DNA of 64,000 nt from RYN-122 sp963761655. GTDB taxonomy: Bacteria; Actinomycetota; Actinomycetes; Mycobacteriales; SCTD01. Under the pieces are notes generated by a model. It worked only from the letters and a program-made list of their open reading frames with translations. It was not told where the DNA came from and ran no database searches. The position numbers and the translations under genes were made by a program. Positions 1-7,420 of this stretch are shown piece after piece (the first letter of the stretch is position 1; every line of letters starts with the position of its first letter). The stretch spans positions 930,001-994,000 of the forward strand of contig CAVXHI010000002.1 in NCBI GenBank assembly GCA_963761655.1, given 5' to 3'.

Positions 1-1076
1 CGCAGCGCCGGCGGCACGTCGGACTCCTCGAGCCCGAGCTCCTCGCCCTGGTACAGGTACGGGACGCCCGGCAGGGCCAGCAGCAGCGCGGTCACCGCCA
101 GGCCGCGGCGCCGCCCCAGGTCGCCCCCGCCGTAGCGCGTGACGTGCCGGACGAGGTCGTGGTTCGACAGCACCCAGGTCGGCGTCTCGAACGTCAGCCC
201 CTGCTCGACGACGGCCCGCAGCCGCGGTCCGTCGAAGGGCTGGCGCACCACGGAGAAGTTGAACGCCTGGTGCAGCCGGCCGGGCGCGACGTAGCGGCGG
301 ACCTTCTCGGGGTCGAGCAGGAACACCTCGCCGACCATCGTGCGGTCGCCGTCGTAGGAGTCGGTGAGCCGGCGCCACTGCTCGTAGACGTGCACGACCT
401 CGGGCCGGTCCCAGGCCATCGGCTGCTGCAGGGCGTCGTAGGAGTCGTGGACACCGGTCCCGCCCTGGTCGGGCAGGCCCTCGGCCTTGTACAGCGCGTG
501 GGCGACGTCGATGCGGAAGCCGTCCACGCCGCGGTCCAGCCAGAACCGGAGCACGCGGTCGAACTCGGCGTGCACCTCCGGGGAGGTCCAGTCGAGGTCG
601 GGCTGGCTGCTGTCGAACAGGTGCAGGTACCAGGACCCGTCCTCGACCTGCGTCCAGGCCGGCCCGCCGAAGACGCTCCGCCAGTCGTTCGGCGGCCCGC
701 CCTCGCGGCCCTCGCGGAACAGGAAGCGGTCCCGCCGTCCCTCCCGGAACCACCGGTGCTCCACCGACACGTGGTTCGGCACGACGTCGACCAGGACGCG
801 GAGCCCGAGCCGGTGCGCCTCCGCCAGCAGCGCGTCGAAGGCGGCGAGGTCGCCGAAGAGCGGGTCGACGTCGGTGGGGTCGGCGACGTCGTAGCCGCCG
901 TCCGCCATCGGCGAGCGGTAGAAGGGCGTCAGCCAGAGCGCGTCGACGCCGAGGGAGACCAGGTGCGGCAGGTGGGCACGCACGCCGTCGAGGTCGCCGA
1001 CACCGTCGCCGTCGCTGTCGGCGAAGGACCGGACGTAGACCTCGTAGACCACGGCGTCGCGCCACCACTCCTGCAT
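1..1076 (-). CDS. GH13 alpha-glucosidase, 3' end outside window
   Basis: This is a glycoside hydrolase family 13 enzyme of the oligo-1,6-glucosidase/alpha-glucosidase type, which would hydrolyse alpha-glucosidic bonds in maltose-like sugars in the cytoplasm. The visible 358 residues start MQEWWRDAVVYEVYVRSF, the usual GH13 opening. The three catalytic acids are in place: nucleophile D190 in GFRIDVAH, acid/base E250 in MVGEVF, and the third Asp D307 in LSNHD. The strand beginning LPGVPYLYQGEELG follows. The reading frame stays open to base 1, so the C-terminal domain is missing only because the window ends. It is transcribed away from the SDR gene, with 16 bases between the two starts, and TACCTT five bases before the ATG may be a -10 element. 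The family is clear, but the exact substrate is not. Confidence 0.93.
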   Translation of the reverse strand, partial: MQEWWRDAVVYEVYVRSFADSDGDGVGDLDGVRAHLPHLVSLGVDALWLTPFYRSPMADGGYDVADPTDVDPLFGDLAAFDALLAEAHRLGLRVLVDVVPNHVSVEHRWFREGRRDRFLFREGREGGPPNDWRSVFGGPAWTQVEDGSWYLHLFDSSQPDLDWTSPEVHAEFDRVLRFWLDRGVDGFRIDVAHALYKAEGLPDQGGTGVHDSYDALQQPMAWDRPEVVHVYEQWRRLTDSYDGDRTMVGEVFLLDPEKVRRYVAPGRLHQAFNFSVVRQPFDGPRLRAVVEQGLTFETPTWVLSNHDLVRHVTRYGGGDLGRRRGLAVTALLLALPGVPYLYQGEELGLEESDVPPAL

Positions 1077-1092
1077 GGGCCAAGGTAGGCAC

Positions 1093-1812
1093 ATGAAGAC
1101 AGCACTCGTCACCGGCTCGTCCTCCGGCATCGGCGCGGAGGTCGCGCGCCGCCTCGCCGCCGACGGTCACGCCGTCGTCGTCACGTCGCGCAGCAGCGTC
1201 GAGGCCGGGCAGGCGGTCGCGGCCGAGGTCGGGGGCACCTACCTGCAGGCCGACCTGTCCGACGACGCTCAGGCACGCGGTCTCGTGGCGCAGGTGCTCG
1301 AGCAGCACGGTCGGCTCGACGTGCTGGTGAACAACGCCGGCACGACCCAGGTCGTCCCGCACGCCGACCTCGCCGCCGCGACCCCGGAGCTCTGGCGGCA
1401 CCTGTACGACGTCAACGTCGTCGCCCCGTTCGTGCTGGTGACCGCCGCCGAGCAGGCCCTGCGTGCGGCCGCCCCCGGGTGCGTCGTCAACGTCAGCAGC
1501 CTCGCCGGCGTCCGGCCGACCGGCTCGTCCATCCCCTACGCCGCGAGCAAGGCGGCCTTCAACCACCAGACGGTGCTGCTGGCCAAGGCGCTCGGGCCGG
1601 ACGTGCGGGTCAACGCCGTCGCCCCCGGCCTGGTCGACACCGACTGGACCGCCGACTGGGACGAGGTCCGCGGGCTGGTGCACGCGATGGCGCCGCTGCG
1701 CAGGTCGGCGACGCCGGGCGACGTCGCCGAGGTCGTGATGGGGCTCGTGCGGTCGACGTACGTGACCGGGCAGGTCGTCGTCGTCGACGGCGGACTGGGG
1801 CTCGTCAGCTAG
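1093..1812 (+). CDS. SDR family NAD(P)-dependent oxidoreductase
   Basis: This is a classical short-chain dehydrogenase/reductase of 239 residues with a Rossmann fold. It has the nucleotide-binding TGSSSGIG at residues 7-14, the structural NNAGT motif, and the catalytic YxxxK in PYAASK (Y149, K153). The end VVVDGGLG is typical of FabG-like enzymes. I chose the ATG at 1093 because the Rossmann strand KTALVTG begins directly after it; a start 18 bases upstream would add residues outside the fold. The substrate cannot be told. It converges on the ferrochelatase gene, and both stops lie in the same CTAG. Confidence 0.9.
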   Translation: MKTALVTGSSSGIGAEVARRLAADGHAVVVTSRSSVEAGQAVAAEVGGTYLQADLSDDAQARGLVAQVLEQHGRLDVLVNNAGTTQVVPHADLAAATPELWRHLYDVNVVAPFVLVTAAEQALRAAAPGCVVNVSSLAGVRPTGSSIPYAASKAAFNHQTVLLAKALGPDVRVNAVAPGLVDTDWTADWDEVRGLVHAMAPLRRSATPGDVAEVVMGLVRSTYVTGQVVVVDGGLGLVS

Positions 1813-2858
1813 GGCGTCGCTGGGGCGCCGGGCAGCAGCGCGCGAAGCAGCGGTCGTAGCGTGCCGACCGCGCCGTGCGTGGACAGCTCCTCGGTCGCCT
1901 CGAGCCGCTCCACGACGAGGTCGCGGAGCATGCGCACGAACGCCGGCGCCGTCCCGACCGTGGCCGCCCGGTGCGCGACCATGCCGGGGAGCGTGGCGAC
2001 CCGCTCCTGCGCCTGGGTGTCGAGGTCGTAGAGCACCTCGACGTGGTCGCTGGTGAAGCCGATCGGGACCATGACGACCTCGCGCAGGCCCTGGCCGTGC
2101 AGCTCCTCGATGCGGTCGCCGACGTCGGGCTCGAGCCAGGGCACCTGGGGCGGGCCGCTGCGCGACTGGAAGACCAGCTCCCACGGCCGGTCCCCCGCGA
2201 CGGCGGCGGCGGCCTCGCGCAGGGCGGTCACGTAGGCGTCGCCGTCCGGCCCGGAGCTCGCGGCCATCGACGTCGGGATGGAGTGGGCGGTGAACAGCAG
2301 CAGCGCGTCGTCGGCCGCCCCGGTCGCGGCGACGTTCTCCCGCATCGTCTGGAGGAAGCCCTCCTCGGCCCAGTAGTGCCGCACCTTGGTGACGAGCGGG
2401 GCGCCCTCCCCCACCTCGAGGCGTGCCCGCGTCCAGTCCTCGCGGTACTGCCGGCAGCCGGAGTAGCTCGGGAAGGCCGACGTCGTGAGGGCGAGGGCGT
2501 GCCGGACGCCGTCGTCGCGCATGCGCCGCAGGGTGTCGGCGAGGAAGGGGTGCCAGTTGCGGTTGCCCCAGTAGACCTTCAGCGCGGGGCCGTGCTCGGC
2601 GAGGACCTCCTCGAGGGCGGCGATCAGGTCCCGGGCCTGCTGGTTGATGGGGCTCACGCCGTCGAACAGGTCGAGGTAGTGGCGGCTGACCTCGACCAGC
2701 CGCTCCTGGGGGATCCCGCGGCCGCGGGTCACGTTCTCCATGAACGGCAGGACGTCGTCCGGGCCCTCGGGGCCGCCGAAGGAGACCAGCAGCAGGGCGT
2801 CGACAGGGGGCGCGTCGAGCGGGCGCTCGTCGATGCCGGCGAGCAGGGGGGCGGTCAT
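1809..2858 (-). CDS. hemH: ferrochelatase (coproporphyrin III type expected)
   Basis: This enzyme inserts ferrous iron into a porphyrin at the end of haem synthesis. Actinobacteria normally use the coproporphyrin-dependent route, in which it is called CpfC. The 349-residue protein has the LLVSFGGPEGP opening, the catalytic histidine H192 in FTAHSIP and the DHVEVLYDLD motif. The family is known to carry a [2Fe-2S] cluster in some actinobacteria, held by one internal and three C-terminal cysteines. Here only C135 (SGCRQY) is present and the C-terminal tail has none, so a cluster of that kind seems unlikely. GAGGAT lies six bases before the ATG, but the overlapping GGGAGG could equally act as a ribosome-binding site. 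Confidence 0.94.
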   Translation of the reverse strand: MTAPLLAGIDERPLDAPPVDALLLVSFGGPEGPDDVLPFMENVTRGRGIPQERLVEVSRHYLDLFDGVSPINQQARDLIAALEEVLAEHGPALKVYWGNRNWHPFLADTLRRMRDDGVRHALALTTSAFPSYSGCRQYREDWTRARLEVGEGAPLVTKVRHYWAEEGFLQTMRENVAATGAADDALLLFTAHSIPTSMAASSGPDGDAYVTALREAAAAVAGDRPWELVFQSRSGPPQVPWLEPDVGDRIEELHGQGLREVVMVPIGFTSDHVEVLYDLDTQAQERVATLPGMVAHRAATVGTAPAFVRMLRDLVVERLEATEELSTHGAVGTLRPLLRALLPGAPATP

Positions 2859-2904
2859 GCCCCCATCCTCCCGGCTCCGGGCAGCGGCCGCCGCCCGGGA
2901 CGGT

Positions 2905-2910
2905 CAGGAT
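2905..2910 (+). promoter_or_regulatory. putative leaderless -10 (CAGGAT)
   Basis: CAGGAT ends exactly six bases before the GTG at 2917, and there is no purine-rich ribosome-binding site. This matches the -10 to start spacing seen repeatedly in this window. Confidence 0.4.
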
Positions 2911-2916
2911 GAGCCC

Positions 2917-3213
2917 GTGACCGCGCCCCTGCTCGTGCTGGTGCTGGCCGCGCCCGTGCTGCTGCTGGCGGCGGCGGTCGTCGCCCTGTGGGCGCACGGG
3001 CCGGTCGGCTGGCTGGCCGCGGTCGGCCTCGTCGTCGGCGTCGGGTGGGCGACCCGGTGGACCTGCCGGTGCTGCTGGACCTGGTGGCAGGGCACGAAGG
3101 CCCCGGAGCTCGCCCCCGGACAGCGACCGGCGGGCGACCGCGTGCCTACCGCCGGAACGGGTCCGGCCGCGGCGGCGCCACCAGCTCGGCCCGGGGGCAC
3201 GTCGCGAGGGTGA
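2917..3213 (+). CDS. small hypothetical membrane protein
   Basis: This is a 98-residue protein with no family I recognise. Residues 4-23 (rich in Leu, Val and Ala) and 28-44 form two probable membrane helices. They are followed by a Cys/Trp-rich patch (TCRCCWTWW) and a Pro/Ala-rich tail. The last 68 bases overlap the convergent gene at 3146, so the tail may not be real. A frameshift just after the second helix cannot be ruled out because another frame also has good codon bias there. The start was picked from the -10-like hexamer and the hydrophobic N-terminus. Confidence 0.5.
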   Translation: MTAPLLVLVLAAPVLLLAAAVVALWAHGPVGWLAAVGLVVGVGWATRWTCRCCWTWWQGTKAPELAPGQRPAGDRVPTAGTGPAAAAPPARPGGTSRG

Positions 3214-3544
3214 TCCCCGCGTGCTGCAGGGCGTCGTCGCACAGCGCCTCGACCGTCCAGCCGAGGTCCTGCCCCGCCACGGTCACCGTCGCCCGGTAGA
3301 TCGTGATGTCGTACTTGCTCGGCGTGCCGTAGACCGCGCCGATGCTCCCCACCAGGACCGCGGTGCCGCGTCCGGAGGGCTTGCCGTTCCACGGCTGGTC
3401 GTAGCGCTGCCACAGGCCCGGGCTCGCGGACCAGACGCCGCCGCGCCCGACGTCGCGGTACTCCAGCTCCCGCACGACGTCGCGGGCGAGCCGCTCGTCC
3501 AGGACGGCGCTCGGCCGGATCACGGTGGTCTGCTCGGCCGACAT
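3146..3544 (-). CDS. hypothetical protein, 132 aa
   Basis: This is a soluble protein with no recognised family. After a short leader (MSAEQTTVIRPSAVLDERLA) it has a mixed alpha/beta body ending in a conserved-looking segment around LCDDALQHAGI, then a Pro/Arg tail. It lacks signal peptide and membrane segments. CACACT lies six bases before the ATG at 3544 with no ribosome-binding site, consistent with a leaderless message. Its 3' end overlaps the small membrane protein on the other strand. Confidence 0.65.
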   Translation of the reverse strand: MSAEQTTVIRPSAVLDERLARDVVRELEYRDVGRGGVWSASPGLWQRYDQPWNGKPSGRGTAVLVGSIGAVYGTPSKYDITIYRATVTVAGQDLGWTVEALCDDALQHAGITLATCPRAELVAPPRPDPFRR

Positions 3545-3550
3545 GGGGGG

Positions 3551-3556
3551 AGTGTG
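3551..3556 (-). promoter_or_regulatory. putative leaderless -10 (CACACT)
   Basis: On the minus strand CACACT is followed by six C residues and then the ATG of the 132-residue hypothetical protein. Confidence 0.4.
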
Positions 3557-3637
3557 CCCGTGCGGCCGTCGCTCTGCGTCACCTTCGCAGGTCAGCATCG
3601 TTGCGCTGGTCACACCCGCACGTCCTGAGGAGCCCCT

Positions 3638-4472
3638 GTGTCGCGGTCGTCCCGTTCCGTCCCGCTGCTGCTCCTCGCGCTGGGTGCGCCGCTCGCCCTG
3701 TCGGTCCCCTCGGCGTCCGCCGCCGGGCCCGTCCCGCTGCCGGTCCCGCTGCCCGCGGCTGTCCCGGCGCCCGACGTCCCGCAGGTGCTGCCCACCGCGC
3801 TCCCCTCACCGGTGGCTGCTGCGGTCGCCGCGGCCGCGGCCGCCGTCGCCCCGGTCGTCGAGCCGGTGGCCCCCGTCGTCGCCCCGGTCACGGCGCCGGT
3901 CGCCCCCGTGCTGGAGCCGGCCGCCGGGGCCGTCGCCCCGGTCACCGCTCCCGTCGTACGCCCGGTCGCCCCGGCTGCCGCACCGGTCGCGAGCGCGCTG
4001 CCCGCCCCCGTCGTCGGGGCGGTCGCCCCGGTCGCGGCTCCGGTGGGTCCGGTCGCGGGCGGGGCCGTCCCCGTCGCCGTCCCTGCCGGAGCCCAGCCGG
4101 GCGCCGTCGGCGCCCCGGGCGCCCCCGTCGTCGTCCGCCCCGCGGCCGGGACCGCCGTCGTCCCCGTGGCCGCCCCGCTGAGCGGTGTCGCCGCCCTGAC
4201 GCTCCCGTCGTCGGTGCTCGACAGGCGGTACCGGCCTCGCCCTCGCGCCGCGCACGGCCGGCCTCCCGGTGCTGCCGGGGCTGGCCTCCGCCGCCGGACT
4301 GCGCCCCCTGGCCGCGGCCGCGCCGTCGACCGCCGCCGCGCTGCTGCCCCGGCGCGGTGCCCGGCCCGAGCAGCTCCCGGCCGCCCTGGTCGTCGTCGCC
4401 GCCATCACGCTGGTCAGCGTCGGCGCTGCCCAGGTCGGGGAGCTCCGGTCGCGCCGGGCCGTCCAGCACTAG
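3638..4472 (+). CDS. secreted Ala/Pro/Val-rich protein with C-terminal membrane anchor, frameshifted
   Basis: The product starts at a GTG eight bases after TGAGGAG. It has a clear signal peptide (leucine-rich core, probable cleavage after PSASA), followed by about 150 residues of irregular PVAAPV / VAPV repeats, which look like an extended cell-wall-spanning stalk. The first frame loses its character after SSVLD near base 4222. The coding signal, with almost pure G/C third positions, continues in the next frame as TGGTGLALAPRTAG. That frame ends in a hydrophobic helix (LPAALVVVAAITLVSVGAA) and a short basic tail at the TAG at 4470. The whole therefore reads as a secreted, surface-anchored protein with one extra base near 4215-4225. 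Without correction the first frame runs on into the next gene. Function is unknown. Confidence 0.75.
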
Positions 4473-4475
4473 GGT
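4470..4475 (+). promoter_or_regulatory. putative leaderless -10 (TAGGGT) fused to upstream stop codon
   Basis: TAGGGT lies seven bases before the ATG at 4483. Its first three bases are also the stop codon of the surface protein, so the new promoter is embedded in the end of the preceding gene. Confidence 0.5.
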
Positions 4476-4482
4476 CCGGCGC

Positions 4483-5436
4483 ATGCGTGCCATCCAGATC
4501 ACCGCGTTCGGCGGACCCGAGGTCCTGACCCTGACGGACCTGCCCGACCCCGTCGCCACCGACGGCTGGCAGCTGTGCGAGGTCAGCAGCGCAGGGGTGA
4601 ACTACGCCGACACCCACCAGGTCGAGGACTCCTACCTGTCGCGCACCACGCTGCCGCTCGTCCCGGGCACGGAGGTCGTCGGGCGGCTCGAGGACGGCAC
4701 GCGCGTCGCGGCGTTCGCCATGGGCGGCGGCTACGCCGAGAAGGCCCTCGTCCTGCCCGACCTGTCGTTCCCGCTGCCCGACGCCGTGAGCGACGGGCAG
4801 GCCCTGTCGCTGATGGTCCAGGGCCTCACCGCCTGGCACCTGCTGCGCACCAGCACGCACCTCGCCGAGGGGGAGTCCGTCGTCGTGCACGCGGCCGCCG
4901 GGGGCGTCGGGACGCTCGCCGTGCAGCTGGCCAAGCACTGGGGCGCCGGCCGGGTCGTCGCGGTGGCCAGCAGCGCGGAGAAGCTGGCGCTGGCCCAGGA
5001 GCTCGGCGCCGACGCCGGGGTGCTCGCCGGGGAGGCGGACCTCAAGAGCGCCCTCGAGCAGGCCAACGGGGGCCGGAAGGTCGACGTCGTCCTGGAGATG
5101 GTCGGCGGGAGGACCACCGACGCGTCGCTGGCCGCCCTCGCCCCGTTCGGCCGCCTGGCGGTGTTCGGGATGGCGTCGCGGGAGGCGCCGTCGCCAGTGG
5201 ACGTCGGGTCGCTCATGGGCCGCAGCCGCGCCGTCGTGGGCTTCTGGCTGGCGCACTGCTTCACCCGCCCCGAGCTCCTGCAGCCGCAGATGGCCGAGCT
5301 CCTGGGCATGGTCGAGGCCGGGACGCTCAAGCCCGTCGTCGGGGAGACCTACCCGCTGAGCGAGGCGCACCGGGCGCACGAGGCCCTGCGCGACCGCAGC
5401 AGCACCGGCAAGCTCGTCCTGGACTGCACCCGCTAG
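4483..5436 (+). CDS. NADPH:quinone oxidoreductase-like MDR protein
   Basis: This is a zinc-free medium-chain dehydrogenase/reductase of 317 residues, related to QOR/zeta-crystallin. The N-terminal catalytic GroES-like domain contains SSAGVNYADTHQ, the family hallmark. The cofactor domain has VVHAAAGGVGTLAVQLAKHWGA, whose AAGGVG signature binds NADPH. No zinc ligands are present. Such enzymes reduce quinones or alpha,beta-unsaturated carbonyls, and the substrate here is unknown. The gene stands alone between a surface protein and a convergent operon. Confidence 0.92.
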   Translation: MRAIQITAFGGPEVLTLTDLPDPVATDGWQLCEVSSAGVNYADTHQVEDSYLSRTTLPLVPGTEVVGRLEDGTRVAAFAMGGGYAEKALVLPDLSFPLPDAVSDGQALSLMVQGLTAWHLLRTSTHLAEGESVVVHAAAGGVGTLAVQLAKHWGAGRVVAVASSAEKLALAQELGADAGVLAGEADLKSALEQANGGRKVDVVLEMVGGRTTDASLAALAPFGRLAVFGMASREAPSPVDVGSLMGRSRAVVGFWLAHCFTRPELLQPQMAELLGMVEAGTLKPVVGETYPLSEAHRAHEALRDRSSTGKLVLDCTR

Positions 5437-5445
5437 GGCTCCCGC

Positions 5446-5769
5446 TCAGGCCTCGGGGGCGCCGAGCGCCTCGGCGATCCGCAGGTGCTCGGCGGCCTCG
5501 GCCACCTGGCCGCGCCGCTGCAGGGTCCGGCTGAGGGCCAGCTGTGCCCACCCGTCGTCGGGCCGGCGCACGACCAGCTCGCGCAGCGCCGTCTCGGCCC
5601 GCCCCAGCTGCGCGCTGGCGAACAGCGCCCGGGCGTACAGCTCGAGCAGGGACGTGCTGGCCGGCTCGGCCTCGACCAGCGGCTCGAGCACGCGGGCGGC
5701 CTCGGCGGGCTGCTCCCCCAGCAGCCGCTCGGCCAGGCGGAACAGGCCGTAGACGTCGTCGGTGCTCAC
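5446..5769 (-). CDS. tetratricopeptide repeat protein
   Basis: This is a 107-residue helical protein containing about two and a half TPR units (LARALF-like and AQLALSRTLQRRGQVAEA segments), expected to act as a protein-binding scaffold in the cytoplasm. The GTG start overlaps the stop of the upstream DUF2071 gene in a GTGA, so the two are probably translationally coupled. No partner can be named from the sequence. Confidence 0.82.
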   Translation of the reverse strand: MSTDDVYGLFRLAERLLGEQPAEAARVLEPLVEAEPASTSLLELYARALFASAQLGRAETALRELVVRRPDDGWAQLALSRTLQRRGQVAEAAEHLRIAEALGAPEA

Positions 5770-6500
5770 CGCGGCAGCAGCACCGGGCGGCCGATGCGGA
5801 CGTCGACGCCGGGCGAGAACAGCACGTGCGGCGGCTGCGCGGGACGCGGCAGGCCCGCAGCGGCGACGAGGTCGTCCGACAGCTCGAGCACCTCGACCCG
5901 GTGCAGCGGCCACGGCGGGTGCTCGACGGGGGCCCAGGCGGTCCGGCCCCCGTACCAGGTCGAGTACAGGCCCCACCGCGCGGTGAGGAAGTCCGCCAGC
6001 GGGTCCGCCGCCACCGGCTCGCCCACCCGCAGCGACACTCGGCCACCCGCACCCCTCGGCCCGGGCCAGCGCCGCGACGTCGTGTACGTGCGGACGTCGC
6101 CGTCGCGCTCGTAGCGCATCCGGGCCCACAGGTAGGGCAGGTGGTAGCTCCACCGGGCCGCCAGCACGGGGAGCAGCCGGGCCGCCTCCAACGACCGGAA
6201 CACGACCCCGCGTCGGCCGTCGCGGTCGACGGCGTACAGCCGCACGTTCGTCTCGGCGAACCGCGACAGGTACGGCAGCGGCGGGGTGCCGAGGATCCCG
6301 ACGCCGGACATCACGAACGGCACGAGCCCGACCCAGGTCTGCCCGTCGACGACGTCGGGCGAGGTGCCGGCGGGCAGCAGCGGGGCGACGAGGGCCGGGT
6401 CCACCGGCCAGTGCAGGAAGGCGAGCTCGCCCCAGTGCTGGGTGAACACGGCGCGCCCGACCGGGTGCAGCGGGGTGCGGCTGAGCGGTTCGACGGTCAC
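5766..6500 (-). CDS. DUF2071 (YqjF-like) protein
   Basis: This 244-residue protein belongs to the DUF2071 family, whose function is not established. Recognisable parts are the opening PVGRAVFTQHWGELAFLHWPVDPALVAPLLPAG, the TWVGLVPFVM strand and the LPYLSRFAETNVRLYA block. No signal peptide is present. The GTG start at 6500 has CAGGAT six bases upstream and no ribosome-binding site. It is the first gene of a two-gene operon with the TPR protein. Confidence 0.88.
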   Translation of the reverse strand: MTVEPLSRTPLHPVGRAVFTQHWGELAFLHWPVDPALVAPLLPAGTSPDVVDGQTWVGLVPFVMSGVGILGTPPLPYLSRFAETNVRLYAVDRDGRRGVVFRSLEAARLLPVLAARWSYHLPYLWARMRYERDGDVRTYTTSRRWPGPRGAGGRVSLRVGEPVAADPLADFLTARWGLYSTWYGGRTAWAPVEHPPWPLHRVEVLELSDDLVAAAGLPRPAQPPHVLFSPGVDVRIGRPVLLPR

Positions 6501-6506
6501 GCGCCC

Positions 6507-6512
6507 ATCCTG
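6507..6512 (-). promoter_or_regulatory. putative leaderless -10 (CAGGAT)
   Basis: Minus-strand CAGGAT lies six bases before the GTG start of the DUF2071 gene. Confidence 0.4.
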
Positions 6513-6543
6513 GTCGAGGCCTCGCCGCCCGGCAGGCCGGGGC

Positions 6544-7194
6544 TCAGCCCGCCTGGAGCGACAGGTCCGGGCTGCAGGCGGTCGAGCACCACGCGTCGTG
6601 CCACGCGCGGCGGCACCCGGCGGGGTAGGTCAGGCTCCGGACCACCCGGGCCGGGTTGCCGGCCACCAGGACGTCGTCGGGCACGTCCCGGGTGACGACG
6701 GCGCCGGCCGCGACGAGCACCCGCTTGCCGATGGTCACCCCCGGCAGCACCATCGCGCGGGCGCCGAGCCAGGTGCCGTCGCCGATGCGCACCGGGGCCT
6801 CGACGTGCGGGCGTCCCTCGATCCCGTGGCTGTCGCTGTCGAGGACCATGACCTCGTTGGCGAACGCGACGTCGTCGCCGATCTCGATGCCCTTGACCGC
6901 GATGATCACGGTGCCGACGTTGACGAAGACCCGGGAGCCGATCCGGATCGGGCCCCACCCGCTGATCAGGGTCTTGCGGTGGCCGGACCAGACCTTGAAG
7001 TCGTCGCCCACGTGGAGGTCGGTGGCGTCCACGATCGGGTCGCCGAGCACGTGCGCCCGCTTCCCGACGACGGCGGTCCGGCGCAGCGACCAGCGGGCCT
7101 TGGCCGCCTGCCGGGCGCCGGCGAGGTGCCAGCGCACCTCGGTGCGCCGGCGCTCCCAGTCGACGTTCCGGAGGGAGGCGAGGGCGGCGTTCAC
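6544..7194 (-). CDS. left-handed beta-helix acyltransferase
   Basis: This 216-residue protein is of the maltose/nodulation O-acetyltransferase type. Hexapeptide repeats run from about residue 40 (VVGKRAHVLGDPIVDATDLHVGDD) to about residue 185. They include the usual catalytic-region DSDSHGI and the closing IGKRVLVAAGAVVTRDVP / VLVAGNPARVVR. Such enzymes transfer acetyl or other acyl groups from acyl-CoA to sugars, often for cell-surface polysaccharide. The GTG at 7194 is the only start that leaves a sensible N-terminal helix. An uncommon cysteine pair sits near the C-terminus. No sugar-synthesis genes lie next to it. Confidence 0.9.
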   Translation of the reverse strand: MNAALASLRNVDWERRRTEVRWHLAGARQAAKARWSLRRTAVVGKRAHVLGDPIVDATDLHVGDDFKVWSGHRKTLISGWGPIRIGSRVFVNVGTVIIAVKGIEIGDDVAFANEVMVLDSDSHGIEGRPHVEAPVRIGDGTWLGARAMVLPGVTIGKRVLVAAGAVVTRDVPDDVLVAGNPARVVRSLTYPAGCRRAWHDAWCSTACSPDLSLQAG

Positions 7195-7216
7195 GGGCGG
7201 CGACGTTACCGACTGG

Positions 7217-7222
7217 TAGGCA
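7217..7222 (+). promoter_or_regulatory. putative leaderless -10 (TAGGCA)
   Basis: TAGGCA lies six bases before the ATG at 7229, and no ribosome-binding site is present. Confidence 0.35.
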
Positions 7223-7228
7223 GGCCGG

Positions 7229-7420
7229 ATGGACGACACCGTCATCTGCTCCTCCAAGGGGTGCCGCGACGACGCCGTGCACGTCCTGGTCTGGAACAAC
7301 CCGACCCTGCACGTGCCCGGCCGGGAGAAGACCTGGGTCGCCTGCGAGGCGCACCGCGACACCCTGGCCGGCTTCCTCGCCGCACGGGGCTTCCTCAGGC
7401 GGGTCGAGCCGCTGACCTGA
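7229..7420 (+). CDS. small conserved actinobacterial protein with Cys/His pairs
   Basis: This is a 63-residue protein of a family widespread in actinobacteria and often mislabelled acetone carboxylase in databases. It contains CSSKGC near the start and CEAHRDTL later. Together these give a plausible four-ligand zinc site (Cys, Cys, Cys, His). The WNNPTLHVPGREKTW core and the FLAARGFLRRV end are characteristic. Function is unknown. It converges on the alpha/beta hydrolase, overlapping it by 26 bases. Confidence 0.85.
   Translation: MDDTVICSSKGCRDDAVHVLVWNNPTLHVPGREKTWVACEAHRDTLAGFLAARGFLRRVEPLT

Noticed and set aside
144..1088. Plus-strand 314-codon open frame at the window start
   Set aside because: It is antisense to the GH13 gene, whose catalytic motifs are intact on the minus strand.
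3780..4170. Repetitive GTCGCCCCGGTC-like DNA as a CRISPR or intergenic repeat
   Set aside because: The repeats are codons of the PVAAPV protein stalk, irregular in length and in frame, with no spacers.
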